This document shows, piece by piece, positions 35,137 to 44,187 of a DNA stretch of 64,000 nt. Numbering within the stretch: the stretch's first letter is position 1; the number at the start of each line of letters is the position of its first letter. Below the pieces are notes generated by a model. The model saw only the letters and a program-made list of their open reading frames with translations. It searched no databases and was not told the DNA's origin. The stretch lies in assembly GCA_934271275.1 (NCBI GenBank), contig CAKQRD010000004.1, positions 62,001-126,000 of the forward strand, in the 5' to 3' direction. The position numbers and the translations under genes are program-made. The DNA comes from an uncultured Clostridia bacterium. GTDB lineage: Bacteria; Bacillota; Clostridia; Christensenellales; Borkfalkiaceae.

Positions 35137-36056
35137 ACCACGGCGTTGCCGGAAAGTTCGTAATCGGTTATAGCCGCCCCGTTTTCGCCCGTAAAGCACA
35201 TTTTAACGCCGCTTTCTTTAACGTAGCCGACGGGAATGTTTCCGAAAACCTTATCGCCGACAGCCGCGTACGCGTAGTCGATGCCCGAAATAATCGTGGA
35301 AAATTTTCCGCTGTGCGCTATTTCTATATTGAACCTGCCGTTTCCGTCCGCGGTTACCGACTTAACCACGCCGCCGAGGGGCGAATAAACGCTGCCCTTG
35401 CCGCCGATAACCACCGCGCCGTCTTCTACGGAAAGCGTTTCGCCCGCCGCCGTGGTAATCACGGGCGCGAACTCGTCGTAAGTTCTCTCGTCAATCGTTT
35501 CGGTAACCTCTTTCGTACCGAAAACGCTCTTGATGAACGCATTCACGCCGCTTTGCGGATAAAACGCGCTCGTCAGAAATATCACCGCGACCAGCGCGCC
35601 GATGACTGCAAGCTCCACCCCTATCGCGGAAATCCCGAGTTTTTTCCTATGTTTTTTATTTTTTTCGCTTACGGTAAAAGTCTTATTCTCCCGCTCGCTT
35701 TTTTCCGATTCCGAACGAACGTTTTTCGCCGCCGCGCCGCAACCCGAACGTTCAGTCTGATTTTCGGAACTTTCCGTCAAAACGCAATCCGAACAATCCG
35801 ACCTTCCGGCGTTTTGCATAAAAGCGTTTTCAGATTCTTCCCCGAAAGCCCGATTTTCCGCAACGTCGTATTTTTCGGCAGGCGAAATTTCGTTCTCCGC
35901 GGCGGCGTTCACCTTTTTAAGAAGTTCGTTTTTGACCTCTTCGGAAGAGAGGTGTTTTTTGCGTTTAAGGCGCCGTTTTTTAATGGGCTTGTAGGTTACG
36001 TTACAGGTGTTTACGGGAATTTCGAGCATAGAAGCGTATTGAAGTTTTTCGTTCAT
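35124..36056 (-). CDS. spoIVFA: SpoIVFA-like membrane protein with M23-type domain
   Basis: 310 residues from ATG 36056, with AAGGAG eleven bases upstream. Long basic/acidic cytosolic N-terminus (1-150), one membrane helix (about 155-180, IGVELAVIGALVAVIFLTSA), then an extracytoplasmic beta domain (VYSPLGGVVKSV, IEIAHSGKFSTIISGI) of the LytM/M23 fold lacking the usual HxH zinc ligands. This matches SpoIVFA, which tethers SpoIVFB and is itself cleaved. Overlaps the M50 gene. Confidence 0.78.
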   Translation of the reverse strand: MNEKLQYASMLEIPVNTCNVTYKPIKKRRLKRKKHLSSEEVKNELLKKVNAAAENEISPAEKYDVAENRAFGEESENAFMQNAGRSDCSDCVLTESSENQTERSGCGAAAKNVRSESEKSERENKTFTVSEKNKKHRKKLGISAIGVELAVIGALVAVIFLTSAFYPQSGVNAFIKSVFGTKEVTETIDERTYDEFAPVITTAAGETLSVEDGAVVIGGKGSVYSPLGGVVKSVTADGNGRFNIEIAHSGKFSTIISGIDYAYAAVGDKVFGNIPVGYVKESGVKMCFTGENGAAITDYELSGNAVVWAV

Positions 36057-36258
36057 AAAAAGTTTCTCCTTTTCTTTTCTCCTTAAAGATATATGCCGAA
36101 TTTCTTTCCCGTATGACAAGAAAAAACCAAACCTAAAACGATTTTATCTGTTTAAGCGCAAGAATTTTATCGAAAAATGCGGAAATTTTTTTGCGGCAAA
36201 CAAAAAAACACAAACGAAAGGACCGCAAACAAAAAACTTCGAGCAAAAAACTTAAAAC

Positions 36259-36297
36259 AAAAAGACCTCGCCCCTTTTCGGAAACGAAGTCCTTTTT
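36259..36297 (-). terminator. Terminator after apgM
   Basis: AAAAAGGACTTCG pairs with CGAGGTCTTTTT on the minus strand; followed by a T run; 43 bases past the apgM stop. Confidence 0.7.
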
Positions 36298-36339
36298 AGT
36301 CTTTTTTTCGCGTTTAATAAGCCGCGCGCGAGCGTAATT

Positions 36340-37554
36340 CTACTTTCTTAAAAATCTTCTCATCAGCTCCACGCCGGAAGGAACGAACAGCCCCGTTTTC
36401 TTCGCGCTTTCTTCGTCGTACTTCTCTGCGGTAAACGCCGCCGCTTTCTGACCGCTCCTATATATCATAAACGGCACGGGATCGGAGCAATGCGTCATCG
36501 TCTTTATAGGCGTCGGATGATCGGGAAGAATCATAACCGAATACTCCTCGCCCGTAGCATTCAAGCCTTCGACGACTCTTTTCACGACCTTGTCGTCGAT
36601 TTGTTCTATCGAATAAATTTTATGCGGCGCGTCGCCGTGATGCCCGCATTCGTCGGGGGCTTCCATATGAATATACACGAAATCCGAGCCGTTCGCCAGC
36701 GCGTTTAAGCACGCCTCCGCCTTGCCCGCGAAATTCGTGTCGTAATTCCCCGTCGCGCCCGCGACTTCCACGACGTCCATTCCCGATAGCTTTCCTATGC
36801 CTTTCAACAGGTCGACCGCCGAAATCATAGTTCCTTTAAATCCGTACCGCTCCGAAAAGCTTTCGAGCGCGGGCTTCGTTCCCTCGCCCCAGAACCACAG
36901 GGAATTCGCGGGGTTTTTGCCCGCTTTTTTACGCGCAACGTTCACGGGGTGATTTTTCAAAAGCTCGTAAGAACGCTTCATCATAGAAAGATACGCCGCG
37001 CCCGCCGCGCTTTTCGGCAGATAATCTTTTATAAGTTTTCCCGTAATGTCGTGCGGGGGCGTAAGGTCTCCCGCGATAACGCCGTTTGCCGCGACGAGGC
37101 AATGCCTATAGCTCACCCCCGCATACAGCTTATATTTTTCGTCGTTAAGCTCTTCCGCAAGATAATCTATAAGGATTTTCGCTTCCTCGGTGGAAATCTC
37201 GCCCGCGCTGTAATCGACCATAGTTTTATCCTCGTAAACGGGTTCTTCCGAAAGGGTTACGAGATTCGCGCGCGCGGTAACGTCGGTATCTTTTAAGGAA
37301 ATACCTATGCTCGCCGCCTCTAACGGAGAACGCCCCGTATAGCACTCCTTCGGGTCGTAGCCGAGAACGGACAAGTTAGCCACGTCGCTGCCGGGTTTAA
37401 GCCCTTCCGCAACCGTTCTCACAAGCCCCGTTTCGGAAACTCTCGCGAGCGCGTCGGTAAACGGTTTTTTCGCGACTTCGAGCGGCGTTTTGCCGCCGAG
37501 ACTTTCCACGGGATAATCCGCCATTCCGTCGCCTAAAATCACAACGTATTTCAT
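36340..37554 (-). CDS. apgM: Cofactor-independent phosphoglycerate mutase, ApgM type
   Basis: 404 residues of the alkaline-phosphatase superfamily: MKYVVILGDGMADYP (metal Asp), GSDVANLSVLGYDP with the catalytic Ser region, and late ligands HMEAPDECGHHGD and LPDHPTPI. It interconverts 3- and 2-phosphoglycerate in glycolysis; the archaeal-type enzyme is also common in Clostridia. Start overlaps the ung stop by one base (TAATG), giving coupling. Confidence 0.92.
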   Translation of the reverse strand: MKYVVILGDGMADYPVESLGGKTPLEVAKKPFTDALARVSETGLVRTVAEGLKPGSDVANLSVLGYDPKECYTGRSPLEAASIGISLKDTDVTARANLVTLSEEPVYEDKTMVDYSAGEISTEEAKILIDYLAEELNDEKYKLYAGVSYRHCLVAANGVIAGDLTPPHDITGKLIKDYLPKSAAGAAYLSMMKRSYELLKNHPVNVARKKAGKNPANSLWFWGEGTKPALESFSERYGFKGTMISAVDLLKGIGKLSGMDVVEVAGATGNYDTNFAGKAEACLNALANGSDFVYIHMEAPDECGHHGDAPHKIYSIEQIDDKVVKRVVEGLNATGEEYSVMILPDHPTPIKTMTHCSDPVPFMIYRSGQKAAAFTAEKYDEESAKKTGLFVPSGVELMRRFLRK

Positions 37555-38222
37555 TATAATTTACTCCATTCTATCGGCAGTTTGCCGTGTTTTATAAGGT
37601 ATTCGTTGGCTTTTATAAAGTGTCCGCACCCGAAAAATCCGTTATACGCGGACAGCGGACTCGGGTGCGCGCATTCGAGAGCGAGATGCTTTCCCGTGTC
37701 GATAAGCGGTTTTTTGCTCCGCGCGTTGCCGCCCCAAAGCAGAAACACGACGTTTTCCCTTTCCGAAGAAATCTTTTTTATAATTCCGTCGGTAAACTCT
37801 TCCCACCCCTTGCCGCGGTGAGAATTTGCGGCGTGTTCGCGCACGGTAAGCACGGTGTTAAGGAGCAGCACTCCCTGCTCCGCCCAGCCGGTAAGGTCGC
37901 CGCTCTCCGGCATATCGTCGCCCGTTTCGGCTTTTATTTCCTTAAAAATATTAACGAGCGACGGCGGTTTTTCGATTCCTTTCGGAACGGAAAAGGAAAG
38001 CCCCATCGCCTGCCCCCTTTCGTGATAAGGATCTTGCCCCAAAATCACGGCTTTAATCTCTCCGAACGCCGTTTTCTTCATAGAATTGAAAATGTCGTAC
38101 ATAGAGGGATACACGACGTGCGAGGAATATTCGGTTTTAAGAAACTCGCGGAGCTTCAAGTAAGAGGGCGAAGCGAACTCGTCCTTTAAAATCTCGTCCC
38201 ATTCTTCGGTAATTTTTATCAT
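37554..38222 (-). CDS. ung: Uracil-DNA glycosylase, family 1
   Basis: 222 residues. Catalytic motif GQDPYH (water-activating Asp), FSVP, LLLNTVLTV, uracil-binding region GGNARSKK and HPSPLSAYNGFFGCGHF are all intact. It removes uracil from DNA at the start of base-excision repair. First gene of a pair with apgM. Confidence 0.96.
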   Translation of the reverse strand: MIKITEEWDEILKDEFASPSYLKLREFLKTEYSSHVVYPSMYDIFNSMKKTAFGEIKAVILGQDPYHERGQAMGLSFSVPKGIEKPPSLVNIFKEIKAETGDDMPESGDLTGWAEQGVLLLNTVLTVREHAANSHRGKGWEEFTDGIIKKISSERENVVFLLWGGNARSKKPLIDTGKHLALECAHPSPLSAYNGFFGCGHFIKANEYLIKHGKLPIEWSKL

Positions 38223-38247
38223 AATACCGATATTGTATCATTTTTTT

Positions 38248-38276
38248 TTGACAAATGCAATATTATTTTGTATACT
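38248..38276 (+). promoter_or_regulatory. mntP promoter
   Basis: TTGACA (38248-38253), 17 bases, TATACT (38271-38276). A minus-strand promoter for ung (TTGCAT, 17 bases, TACAAT) overlaps the same region. Confidence 0.8.
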
Positions 38277-38412
38277 ATTCGGACACGGCTTTTTATTGCG
38301 CAAAAATTCGCCCCGCCGCAAAGCCTTCCGAAGTTAGTTTTGAGTTGTTTTTCGGACGGCAAAGCGAAAGCGGAAAAAACGGGAAAGAAAGGCGAAAAAG
38401 AAGGAACGGCTT

Positions 38413-39111
38413 ATGTCTCTTTTAGAAGTATTGTTAATCGGCGTCGCGCTCGCAACGGACGCGTTCGCGCTGACCGTCGCAAACTGCGCGACCTATAAAA
38501 AGTCGCTGAACAAGCTGAAAGAATGGTCTATGCCGACGGCTTTCGCGGTGTTTCAGTTCCTGATGCCGGTAATCGGGTTTTATATCGGTTCGATATTTTC
38601 TTCGTATCTTGCGACGATTTCCAAATACCTCACCGCGGGAATATTCTTCCTCCTCGCGATAAAGATAGTTATAGATAACGTTAAGGAAATAAAAGAGATA
38701 AGGGCGGCGGAATTCGCGGAAAAAAACGGCTTTACGGAAGTCCGCGGCGGGCGCAACGACACGACCGCGGCAGGCGACGCCGGCGCAAGCGGTACGGGCG
38801 CGACGAACGGTACGGGTGCGGCGAAAGAAGGCGTAAAAAACGGCGGCGTATTCACCTTTTGGGTTCTGATACTGCAAGCCGTGGCGACGAGTATAGACGC
38901 GCTTGCGATCGGCGTAACGTTCTCGGTGGAGCTTTCGTTTTCGGTATTCGCGGCGGCGGCGATAATCGGCGGGGTAACTTTTATAATAGTTGCGGCCGCG
39001 CTTTTAATCGGGAAGTATTTAGGGAAACTTCTCGGCAAATACGCGACGTGGCTCGGCGCGGCGATACTCCTCGCCCTCGCCGTAAAAAACCTCGTGGACG
39101 CAATCGCTTAA
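38413..39111 (+). CDS. mntP: Manganese efflux pump MntP family
   Basis: 232 residues, six membrane helices in two inverted halves. Half 1 LLIGVALATDAFALTVANC and half 2 LQAVATSIDALAIGVTFSV carry the conserved acidic residues of the Mn2+ path (the LxxxATDAF / ATSIDALA pair). The loop between halves is long and has a Gly/Ala/Thr-rich insert (about 112-140, AAGDAGASGTGATNGTGAAK), unlike other members. AGGA precedes the ATG. The Mn-sensing yybP-ykoY riboswitch often found before mntP was not recognised in the 136-base leader. Confidence 0.9.
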   Translation: MSLLEVLLIGVALATDAFALTVANCATYKKSLNKLKEWSMPTAFAVFQFLMPVIGFYIGSIFSSYLATISKYLTAGIFFLLAIKIVIDNVKEIKEIRAAEFAEKNGFTEVRGGRNDTTAAGDAGASGTGATNGTGAAKEGVKNGGVFTFWVLILQAVATSIDALAIGVTFSVELSFSVFAAAAIIGGVTFIIVAAALLIGKYLGKLLGKYATWLGAAILLALAVKNLVDAIA

Positions 39112-39165
39112 AAATCACGTAAAAATACCGCTAAATAATATCCGATAATTAAGGTCAACAAATAA

Positions 39166-39200
39166 AGGCGGCGGGGCGCGAAATTCGCGCCCCGCCGCCT
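39166..39200. terminator. Bidirectional terminator, mntP and icd
   Basis: About 16-bp perfect GC stem (AGGCGGCGGGGCGCGAA) followed by TTCTTTTAT, between convergent genes. Confidence 0.85.
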
Positions 39201-39255
39201 TCTTTTATATCTTTATTATATCGTTACGTTCGCCGCTTAACTATGCAAAAGCTTT

Positions 39256-40455
39256 TTACAGATTTTCGGCAATCGCTTTCAAAAACTCTTCCGAATCGAG
39301 CTTTACGGGCGTTACGCCTTCCTTCTTGAACAGTCCTACGAGGTCGCCCGTCATCTTGCCCTCTTCTATCGTCTTTAAGGTAGCCTTTTCAAGCCTCTTC
39401 GCAAACTCGGAAAGCTCGGGTAAATTATCGAGTTCGCCGCGTTTACAAAGCGCGCCCGTCCATGCGAATATCGTAGCCACGGGGTTCGTGGAGGTCTTTT
39501 CGCCTTTAAGGTACTTATAATAATGACGGGTGACCGTGCCGTGCGCCGCCTCGTATTCGTAAATCCCCGCGGGCGAAACGAGAACGCTCGTCATCATGGC
39601 AAGGCTTCCGTAAGCGGTCGCGACCATATCGCTCATAACGTCGCCGTCGTAGTTCTTGCACGCCCACACTACGCCGCCCTCGCTCCTGACGATTCTCGCC
39701 ACCACGTCGTCTATAAGGGTATACATATATTCTATCCCCGCCGCCTCGAACTTATCTTTATATTCGTTCTCGTAAATTTCGGCGAAAATCTTCTTGAATT
39801 CCCCGTCGTAAACCTTGCTTATGGTATCTTTCGTAGAAAACCAAAGCGGCAGTTTTTTATCGAGCGCGTAGTTAAAGCAGGCGCGCGCAAAGCTTTCTAT
39901 GGACTTGTTAACGTTGTGCATGGCAAGCACCACGCCGTCGCCGCCGAAGTCGTGGATAAGCTCCGTTCTCTTGTTTCCGTTCCTGTCCGTAAACACGAGT
40001 TCGGCTTTACCCGCCCCCGCCGCGCTGTCCACCGACTTATAAATATCGCCGTAAGCGTGACGGGCTATAACTATCGGCTTTTTCCAGGTCGGAATATAGG
40101 GCCGTATACCTTCCGCGATGACGGGCGCGCGGAACACCGTGCCGTCCAGAATCTGACGGATAGTGCCGTTAGGACTTTTCCACATTTTTTTAAGCCCGTA
40201 CTCCTCCACGCGCTGAACGTTGGGGGTGATCGTCGCGCACTTCACGGCAACGCCGTATTTTTTAGTGGCTTCGGCGGCGAGAACGGTAACTTCGTCGTCC
40301 GTCGCGTCGCGGTTTTTAAGTCCCAGATCGTAGTATTCGGTTTTAAGCTCCACGAACGGAGTGATTAAAATATCCTTAATTCTCTGCCATAACACGCGAG
40401 TCATTTCGTCGCCGTCCATCTCGACGAGCGGCGTTTTCATTTTTATTTTTTCCAT
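39256..40455 (-). CDS. icd: Isocitrate dehydrogenase (NADP), type II
   Basis: 399 residues from ATG 40455 (MEKIKMKTPLVEMDGDEMTR) with AAAGGA upstream. The motif LVEMDGDEMTRVLW, the active-site SPNGTIRQILDGT and the metal-binding VWACKNYDGDV(M)SD region identify the homodimeric eukaryote-like (type II) NADP isocitrate dehydrogenase, as in many anaerobes. It makes 2-oxoglutarate, probably for glutamate synthesis in an incomplete TCA cycle. Confidence 0.95.
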   Translation of the reverse strand: MEKIKMKTPLVEMDGDEMTRVLWQRIKDILITPFVELKTEYYDLGLKNRDATDDEVTVLAAEATKKYGVAVKCATITPNVQRVEEYGLKKMWKSPNGTIRQILDGTVFRAPVIAEGIRPYIPTWKKPIVIARHAYGDIYKSVDSAAGAGKAELVFTDRNGNKRTELIHDFGGDGVVLAMHNVNKSIESFARACFNYALDKKLPLWFSTKDTISKVYDGEFKKIFAEIYENEYKDKFEAAGIEYMYTLIDDVVARIVRSEGGVVWACKNYDGDVMSDMVATAYGSLAMMTSVLVSPAGIYEYEAAHGTVTRHYYKYLKGEKTSTNPVATIFAWTGALCKRGELDNLPELSEFAKRLEKATLKTIEEGKMTGDLVGLFKKEGVTPVKLDSEEFLKAIAENL

Positions 40456-40534
40456 AAGGCAAAAGTTCCTTTCGTTTTTTATATATTTTATCATAAGTTT
40501 AAGCTTTGGGCAAGGCTTTTGACGGCGTAATTTC

Positions 40535-41632
40535 TCACTCTTTGCCCTTTGAGCCTTTACTTCCGAGTCCCGAAAGTATTCCCGACTTAAAGCTTCTTCT
40601 TTCCGTACTCGCGCCGGCGGCTTCCGAAAGCGCGTTTTCTGATAGTTTAGTCAAAAGCTCCTTGAAATCAGCCGTCTTTACGCAGAAAAGGTAATACGCG
40701 AGCGAACCGGGAACGGCGTTTATTTCGTTTAAGTACACCGTGCCGTCCGAAAGAAAATAATCTATCCTTATCACCCCGCGAAAGCCCAGCTTTTCGTAAA
40801 CCTTGCGCGTCGTTTTCTTTATCTCTTCCGAAATTTTTTCGTCGATATTCGCGGGGAACTCCCTCTCGCCCTTGACGTATTTATCGGTAAAAGACAGAAT
40901 CTCGCCCTTACCTACGGGGCGTTCGCATTCCGAAACGAAAATTTCGCCGCCCGCAAAATACGCGGCGCAGTTGATTTCGGTAAAGCCCGTAAGACACGGC
41001 TCGATAATCGCGCGCGAACCGAACCGAAGGGCAAACGCCGTCGCGCTTTTAAGCTCCGCTTCCGTTTCCGCACGCCTTACGCCTATGCTCGAACCGCCGC
41101 ACGCGGGTTTAACGATCATAGGGTAACCGAATTTTATCTTTTTTCTCGAAATTTCGCCCGCGCTTTCCGCCGTCGCGAAGGGAAGAGCTTTTACCCCGAG
41201 ACCTTTCAGGGCGTATTTAGTAAAAATTTTATCCATACTCACCGCGGAAGCGAGAACGGGCGGAGAAGCGAGAGGAATTCCGCAAAGGGCGAGCGTACCC
41301 GCAAGCGCGCCGTCCTCGCCGCGTTCGCCGTGCATACAGTTTATCGCGACGGAAATATCGCAATATTTTTTAAGCTTTTTGCCCTTGACGGTAAAAAGCG
41401 ATTTTTCGCCCGCAACGAGCGCGACGCGTTTAACTTTTTTGTACTCGAAAGCCTTGTAGTTATCGGGATTTAAAAGGTATTCGCCCGTAAACCACCGTCC
41501 TTTTTCGTCCGCATACACGGGAACGGCGTTATATTTCGTTTTATCGAGCGAGTTGGCGGTAAGAACGCCGGTAATGACGGAAATTTCGTGTTCGACGGAC
41601 TCGCCGCCGAAAAAGACCGCAATATTTTTCAT
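40535..41632 (-). CDS. ddl: D-alanine--D-alanine ligase
   Basis: 365 residues from ATG 41632 (MKNIAVFFGGESVEHEIS), with GGAGGTG upstream. ATP-grasp fold: VFFGGESVEHE for the first D-Ala, MIVKPACGGSSIGV for ATP, and NEINAVPGSLAYYLF. Makes the D-Ala-D-Ala dipeptide that MurF uses; murF lies upstream beyond a repeat block. The last ~20 residues (STERRSFKSGILSGLGSKGSKGKE in part) are a basic Ser/Gly/Lys tail not usual in Ddl. Confidence 0.93.
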   Translation of the reverse strand: MKNIAVFFGGESVEHEISVITGVLTANSLDKTKYNAVPVYADEKGRWFTGEYLLNPDNYKAFEYKKVKRVALVAGEKSLFTVKGKKLKKYCDISVAINCMHGERGEDGALAGTLALCGIPLASPPVLASAVSMDKIFTKYALKGLGVKALPFATAESAGEISRKKIKFGYPMIVKPACGGSSIGVRRAETEAELKSATAFALRFGSRAIIEPCLTGFTEINCAAYFAGGEIFVSECERPVGKGEILSFTDKYVKGEREFPANIDEKISEEIKKTTRKVYEKLGFRGVIRIDYFLSDGTVYLNEINAVPGSLAYYLFCVKTADFKELLTKLSENALSEAAGASTERRSFKSGILSGLGSKGSKGKE

Positions 41633-41983
41633 TAAAAAACACCTCCGCAAAAATTATTCCGCTTTGGTGCTTTTAAGTTTTTTTGGTATGTAAAAATTAT
41701 TCGCCGCAAAGGCTTTTCCGAAAGGGAAAATTCTTCACGAAAGGCGTAGAATGTCTTCATAAAACGGAAAAATTTTCCCGCAGGCGGACTACCGACAAAT
41801 CGGGCGGCAAACCGACCCCGCGCTTCTTTGTATACAGTTTGTAACTGTATATACCCGTAGGGCGGAGAGACCCCTCCCGCCGTAGAAAATTCTCTTTGAA
41901 AAAATAACTTTTTAGATTCTTCGTATGCCCGTCAAGAAAGAACGACTCAGAATGACACGTTATATTTTCTGTTTTCTTTTTGT

Positions 41984-42150
41984 GAGAAGGGGAAGAACTG
42001 TTTTCCTCACGCAGTGCTTCGTAGCGTAAGCGGAGAAGTATCCGTTCTTCCCCTCTCCCGCTCTTCCTAATATGAAAACTCCTCAATAACCCCTCTTTAC
42101 TTATCGCGCATACCTCCAACTTTCTCTGCCCCTTATTCTTTAAGGGGCAG
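41984..42150. repeat. C module, double hairpin, copy 2
   Basis: Outer inverted repeat GAGAAGGGGAAGAAC (41984-41998) with GTTCTTCCCCTCTC (42044-42057), then CTGCCCCTT / AAGGGGCAG (42126-42150). 167 bp against 168 bp in copy 1. Confidence 0.88.
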
Positions 42151-42259
42151 ACGGCAAGTTGACCACGCTGTTTCTTGTATACAGTTTGTAACTGTATACA
42201 CCCATAGGGCGGGAGTTTTCTCCCTGCCGTTGACAGGCTTCCACTCAAAACATCTGATT

Positions 42260-42366
42260 GTCATTCTGAGACTATCCTCTCGCTCCTTCTTACGAAGAAT
42301 CTATACGCAAAAGTAACTTTCAAGTTTCTTCGCGGGATTGTCTACGTTTGCCCATCTCAGAATGAC
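42260..42366. repeat. B module, 107-bp inverted repeat, copy 3
   Basis: Same terminal repeats GTCATTCTGAG / CTCAGAATGAC and same length as the two copies in locus 1, with more internal substitutions. Confidence 0.9.
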
Positions 42367-42461
42367 GTAAATAACTTTACGTTAAATATTATGTATACAG
42401 TTACAAACTGTATACACTCTGAACACATCGAGTTTTATAAGCTGCCTGTAACTCACGCCAT

Positions 42462-44168
42462 TTAACTGTAATTGTCGGGGAGGTCGTTTTCAAACAAAAC
42501 CACGTCGCCCTCCGCAAGCATTCCGTTAAGAATCTCGTTTCCCTTATTAAGGTTCTTTGCAAAGCTTATGTCCGCTTTATCCATTCCGCCCGCGGTAAGC
42601 CCGTTTATAATCATCTCCGCGTTATGCTTGCCTATCACGATAACCTTATCCGCGTGCGCCGCGAGAAGCGTTCCGAACGATAAATTCGCCACGTTCTCCA
42701 TTTTCCCGAGCTCCACAAGCCCCGGCGTTACGACTATTTTTCTGCCCTTAAAGGTATCCAGCACTTCCATAGCCGCTTTCGCGCCGTCCTCGTTACAGTT
42801 ATAGCTGTCGTCTATGATTACTATTTTTTTGTTGTTCGGCACGAGTTCCAGCCTATGCCCAACGGACTGCAAGCGGTTTATGCCCTTCGCAATCTCTTCG
42901 GGCGTAAGCCCCACCTTATAAGCGACCGCCGCCGCAAGACAAATATTGCTCACGCTGTGTTTGCCGAGAAGCACGGTATTGCACGCAACGGGTTCTTCGC
43001 CCGCGATATTCAAGGTAAAGCTCGTTCCCTGCTCGCTCGTGGATAGCTCCGTCGCGGTCACGAGGTCGTTTTCCGCACCGCCTATCCCCGCCAAATATTT
43101 TTCTCCCCCGAATCTTTCGTAAAGCTCTCTCGCCCCCTCGTTATCCGAAGAAAAAAATCCCTTCCCGTTCCGACCTTGCCCGTCGTTCAAACCGTCTACG
43201 CCGTCGCCCGCGCCCCGCGCAAGGGTTTCAAAAAGCTCGAACTTGGTGTTTTTTATGTTTTCGATAGTTCCGAACGATTCGAGATGCTGATTGTTTATAC
43301 CCGTAAGCACGCCGTAATCGGGCTTTACGAGAAGGGCAAGTTCCTTTATGTCGCCCTTGTTTCTCGCGCCCATTTCGGCAATAAACACGTCGTGCGTGCT
43401 GTCGAGAGACTTAACCGTGATGGCTATGCCGAGCGGCGTGTTATAAGAAGCGGGCGTTGCAAGAACTCGGTATTTTTGAGAAAGTATCGTCCTTAAAATT
43501 TCCTTTACGCTCGTCTTGCCGTAGCTCCCCGTAATGCCTATTCGCAGAACATCGGTATTATCGAGCTTTGTTTTCGCCTGACGGATATAGTGCCTTTTTA
43601 TAAGCTCCTCCATAGGCTCGTTTATAAGATACGCCACGAAAAGAAGGTACGGAAGAAGTATCGGCACTCCGCAGATGAGCGAATAACGAAGGAGCCACAC
43701 TATTTCGTCGCCTATCCAAATTGCAATCGCGCTGCATAAAAGCATAAGCCCGAACACGAACACGGTGAGCGTAACCGCAAAGGTTATGCAAAGTCTTACG
43801 AGGCGTTTTGTCTTTTTTAAGGGAACTTTGGCGTTCACCGCGCTTTCCGTTCTGATATAAAGAGCGGTAAACAGTACGAAAGAAGCGAATCCGACGTACG
43901 CCGCCGCTTTTTCGCCGACGATGGGCGCAAAGTTAGTGCCGAGAACGAGAAAGAACAAAAAGCCCAGAATACACAGGAGCATTAGTCGGGAAAGGTAGGG
44001 CGTTTCGGGGCTGGTGAGCCACTTGAAATACCTTTTTCCGCGATAGCCGCACTGTTGAAGGGCAAGCAAAAATTTTAAGGAAGCGAAAAAGAGAAGCACG
44101 CCCGAAAGCACGCTTATCCCCGCGATACTAAGGAGCGACGCGGTTGAAAACAATTCGGAAAAACTCAT
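42462..44168 (-). CDS. murF: Membrane-anchored MurF-like Mur ligase
   Basis: 568 residues from ATG 44168 (a TTG at 44186 in frame is an alternative). The first ~200 residues form about five to six membrane helices not found in ordinary MurF (e.g. LLILGFLFFLVLG region, VFVFGLMLLCSAIAIWIG). From about 215 the Mur ligase: GITGSYGKTSVKEIL for ATP, YNTPLGIA, EMGARNKGDI, NNQHLESFGT and IDDSYNCNEDG. It adds D-Ala-D-Ala to the UDP-MurNAc-tripeptide. Ddl, its substrate maker, is the next gene apart from the repeats. A Gly/Asp-rich stretch (GAGDGVDGLNDGQGRNGKG) is inserted in the central domain. Confidence 0.88.
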   Translation of the reverse strand: MSFSELFSTASLLSIAGISVLSGVLLFFASLKFLLALQQCGYRGKRYFKWLTSPETPYLSRLMLLCILGFLFFLVLGTNFAPIVGEKAAAYVGFASFVLFTALYIRTESAVNAKVPLKKTKRLVRLCITFAVTLTVFVFGLMLLCSAIAIWIGDEIVWLLRYSLICGVPILLPYLLFVAYLINEPMEELIKRHYIRQAKTKLDNTDVLRIGITGSYGKTSVKEILRTILSQKYRVLATPASYNTPLGIAITVKSLDSTHDVFIAEMGARNKGDIKELALLVKPDYGVLTGINNQHLESFGTIENIKNTKFELFETLARGAGDGVDGLNDGQGRNGKGFFSSDNEGARELYERFGGEKYLAGIGGAENDLVTATELSTSEQGTSFTLNIAGEEPVACNTVLLGKHSVSNICLAAAVAYKVGLTPEEIAKGINRLQSVGHRLELVPNNKKIVIIDDSYNCNEDGAKAAMEVLDTFKGRKIVVTPGLVELGKMENVANLSFGTLLAAHADKVIVIGKHNAEMIINGLTAGGMDKADISFAKNLNKGNEILNGMLAEGDVVLFENDLPDNYS

Positions 44169-44187
44169 AACGTATTCGGGCTGCAAG

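Larger units (their letters stand above)
41633..42461. repeat. Composite palindromic repeat block, locus 2
   Basis: Non-coding. Modules: P at 41831-41851, 42177-42199 and 42393-42415; G at 41852-41889 and 42200-42230; a half B module (41914-41956); C at 41984-42150; full B at 42260-42366. Same order as in locus 1. Bases 41633-41756 are plain AT-rich leader of ddl. Confidence 0.88.

Noticed and set aside
38277..38412. yybP-ykoY manganese riboswitch before mntP
   Set aside because: Expected because of the gene, but the conserved loop sequences were not found by eye.
39523..40368. 281-codon plus-strand frame
   Set aside because: Antisense of icd.
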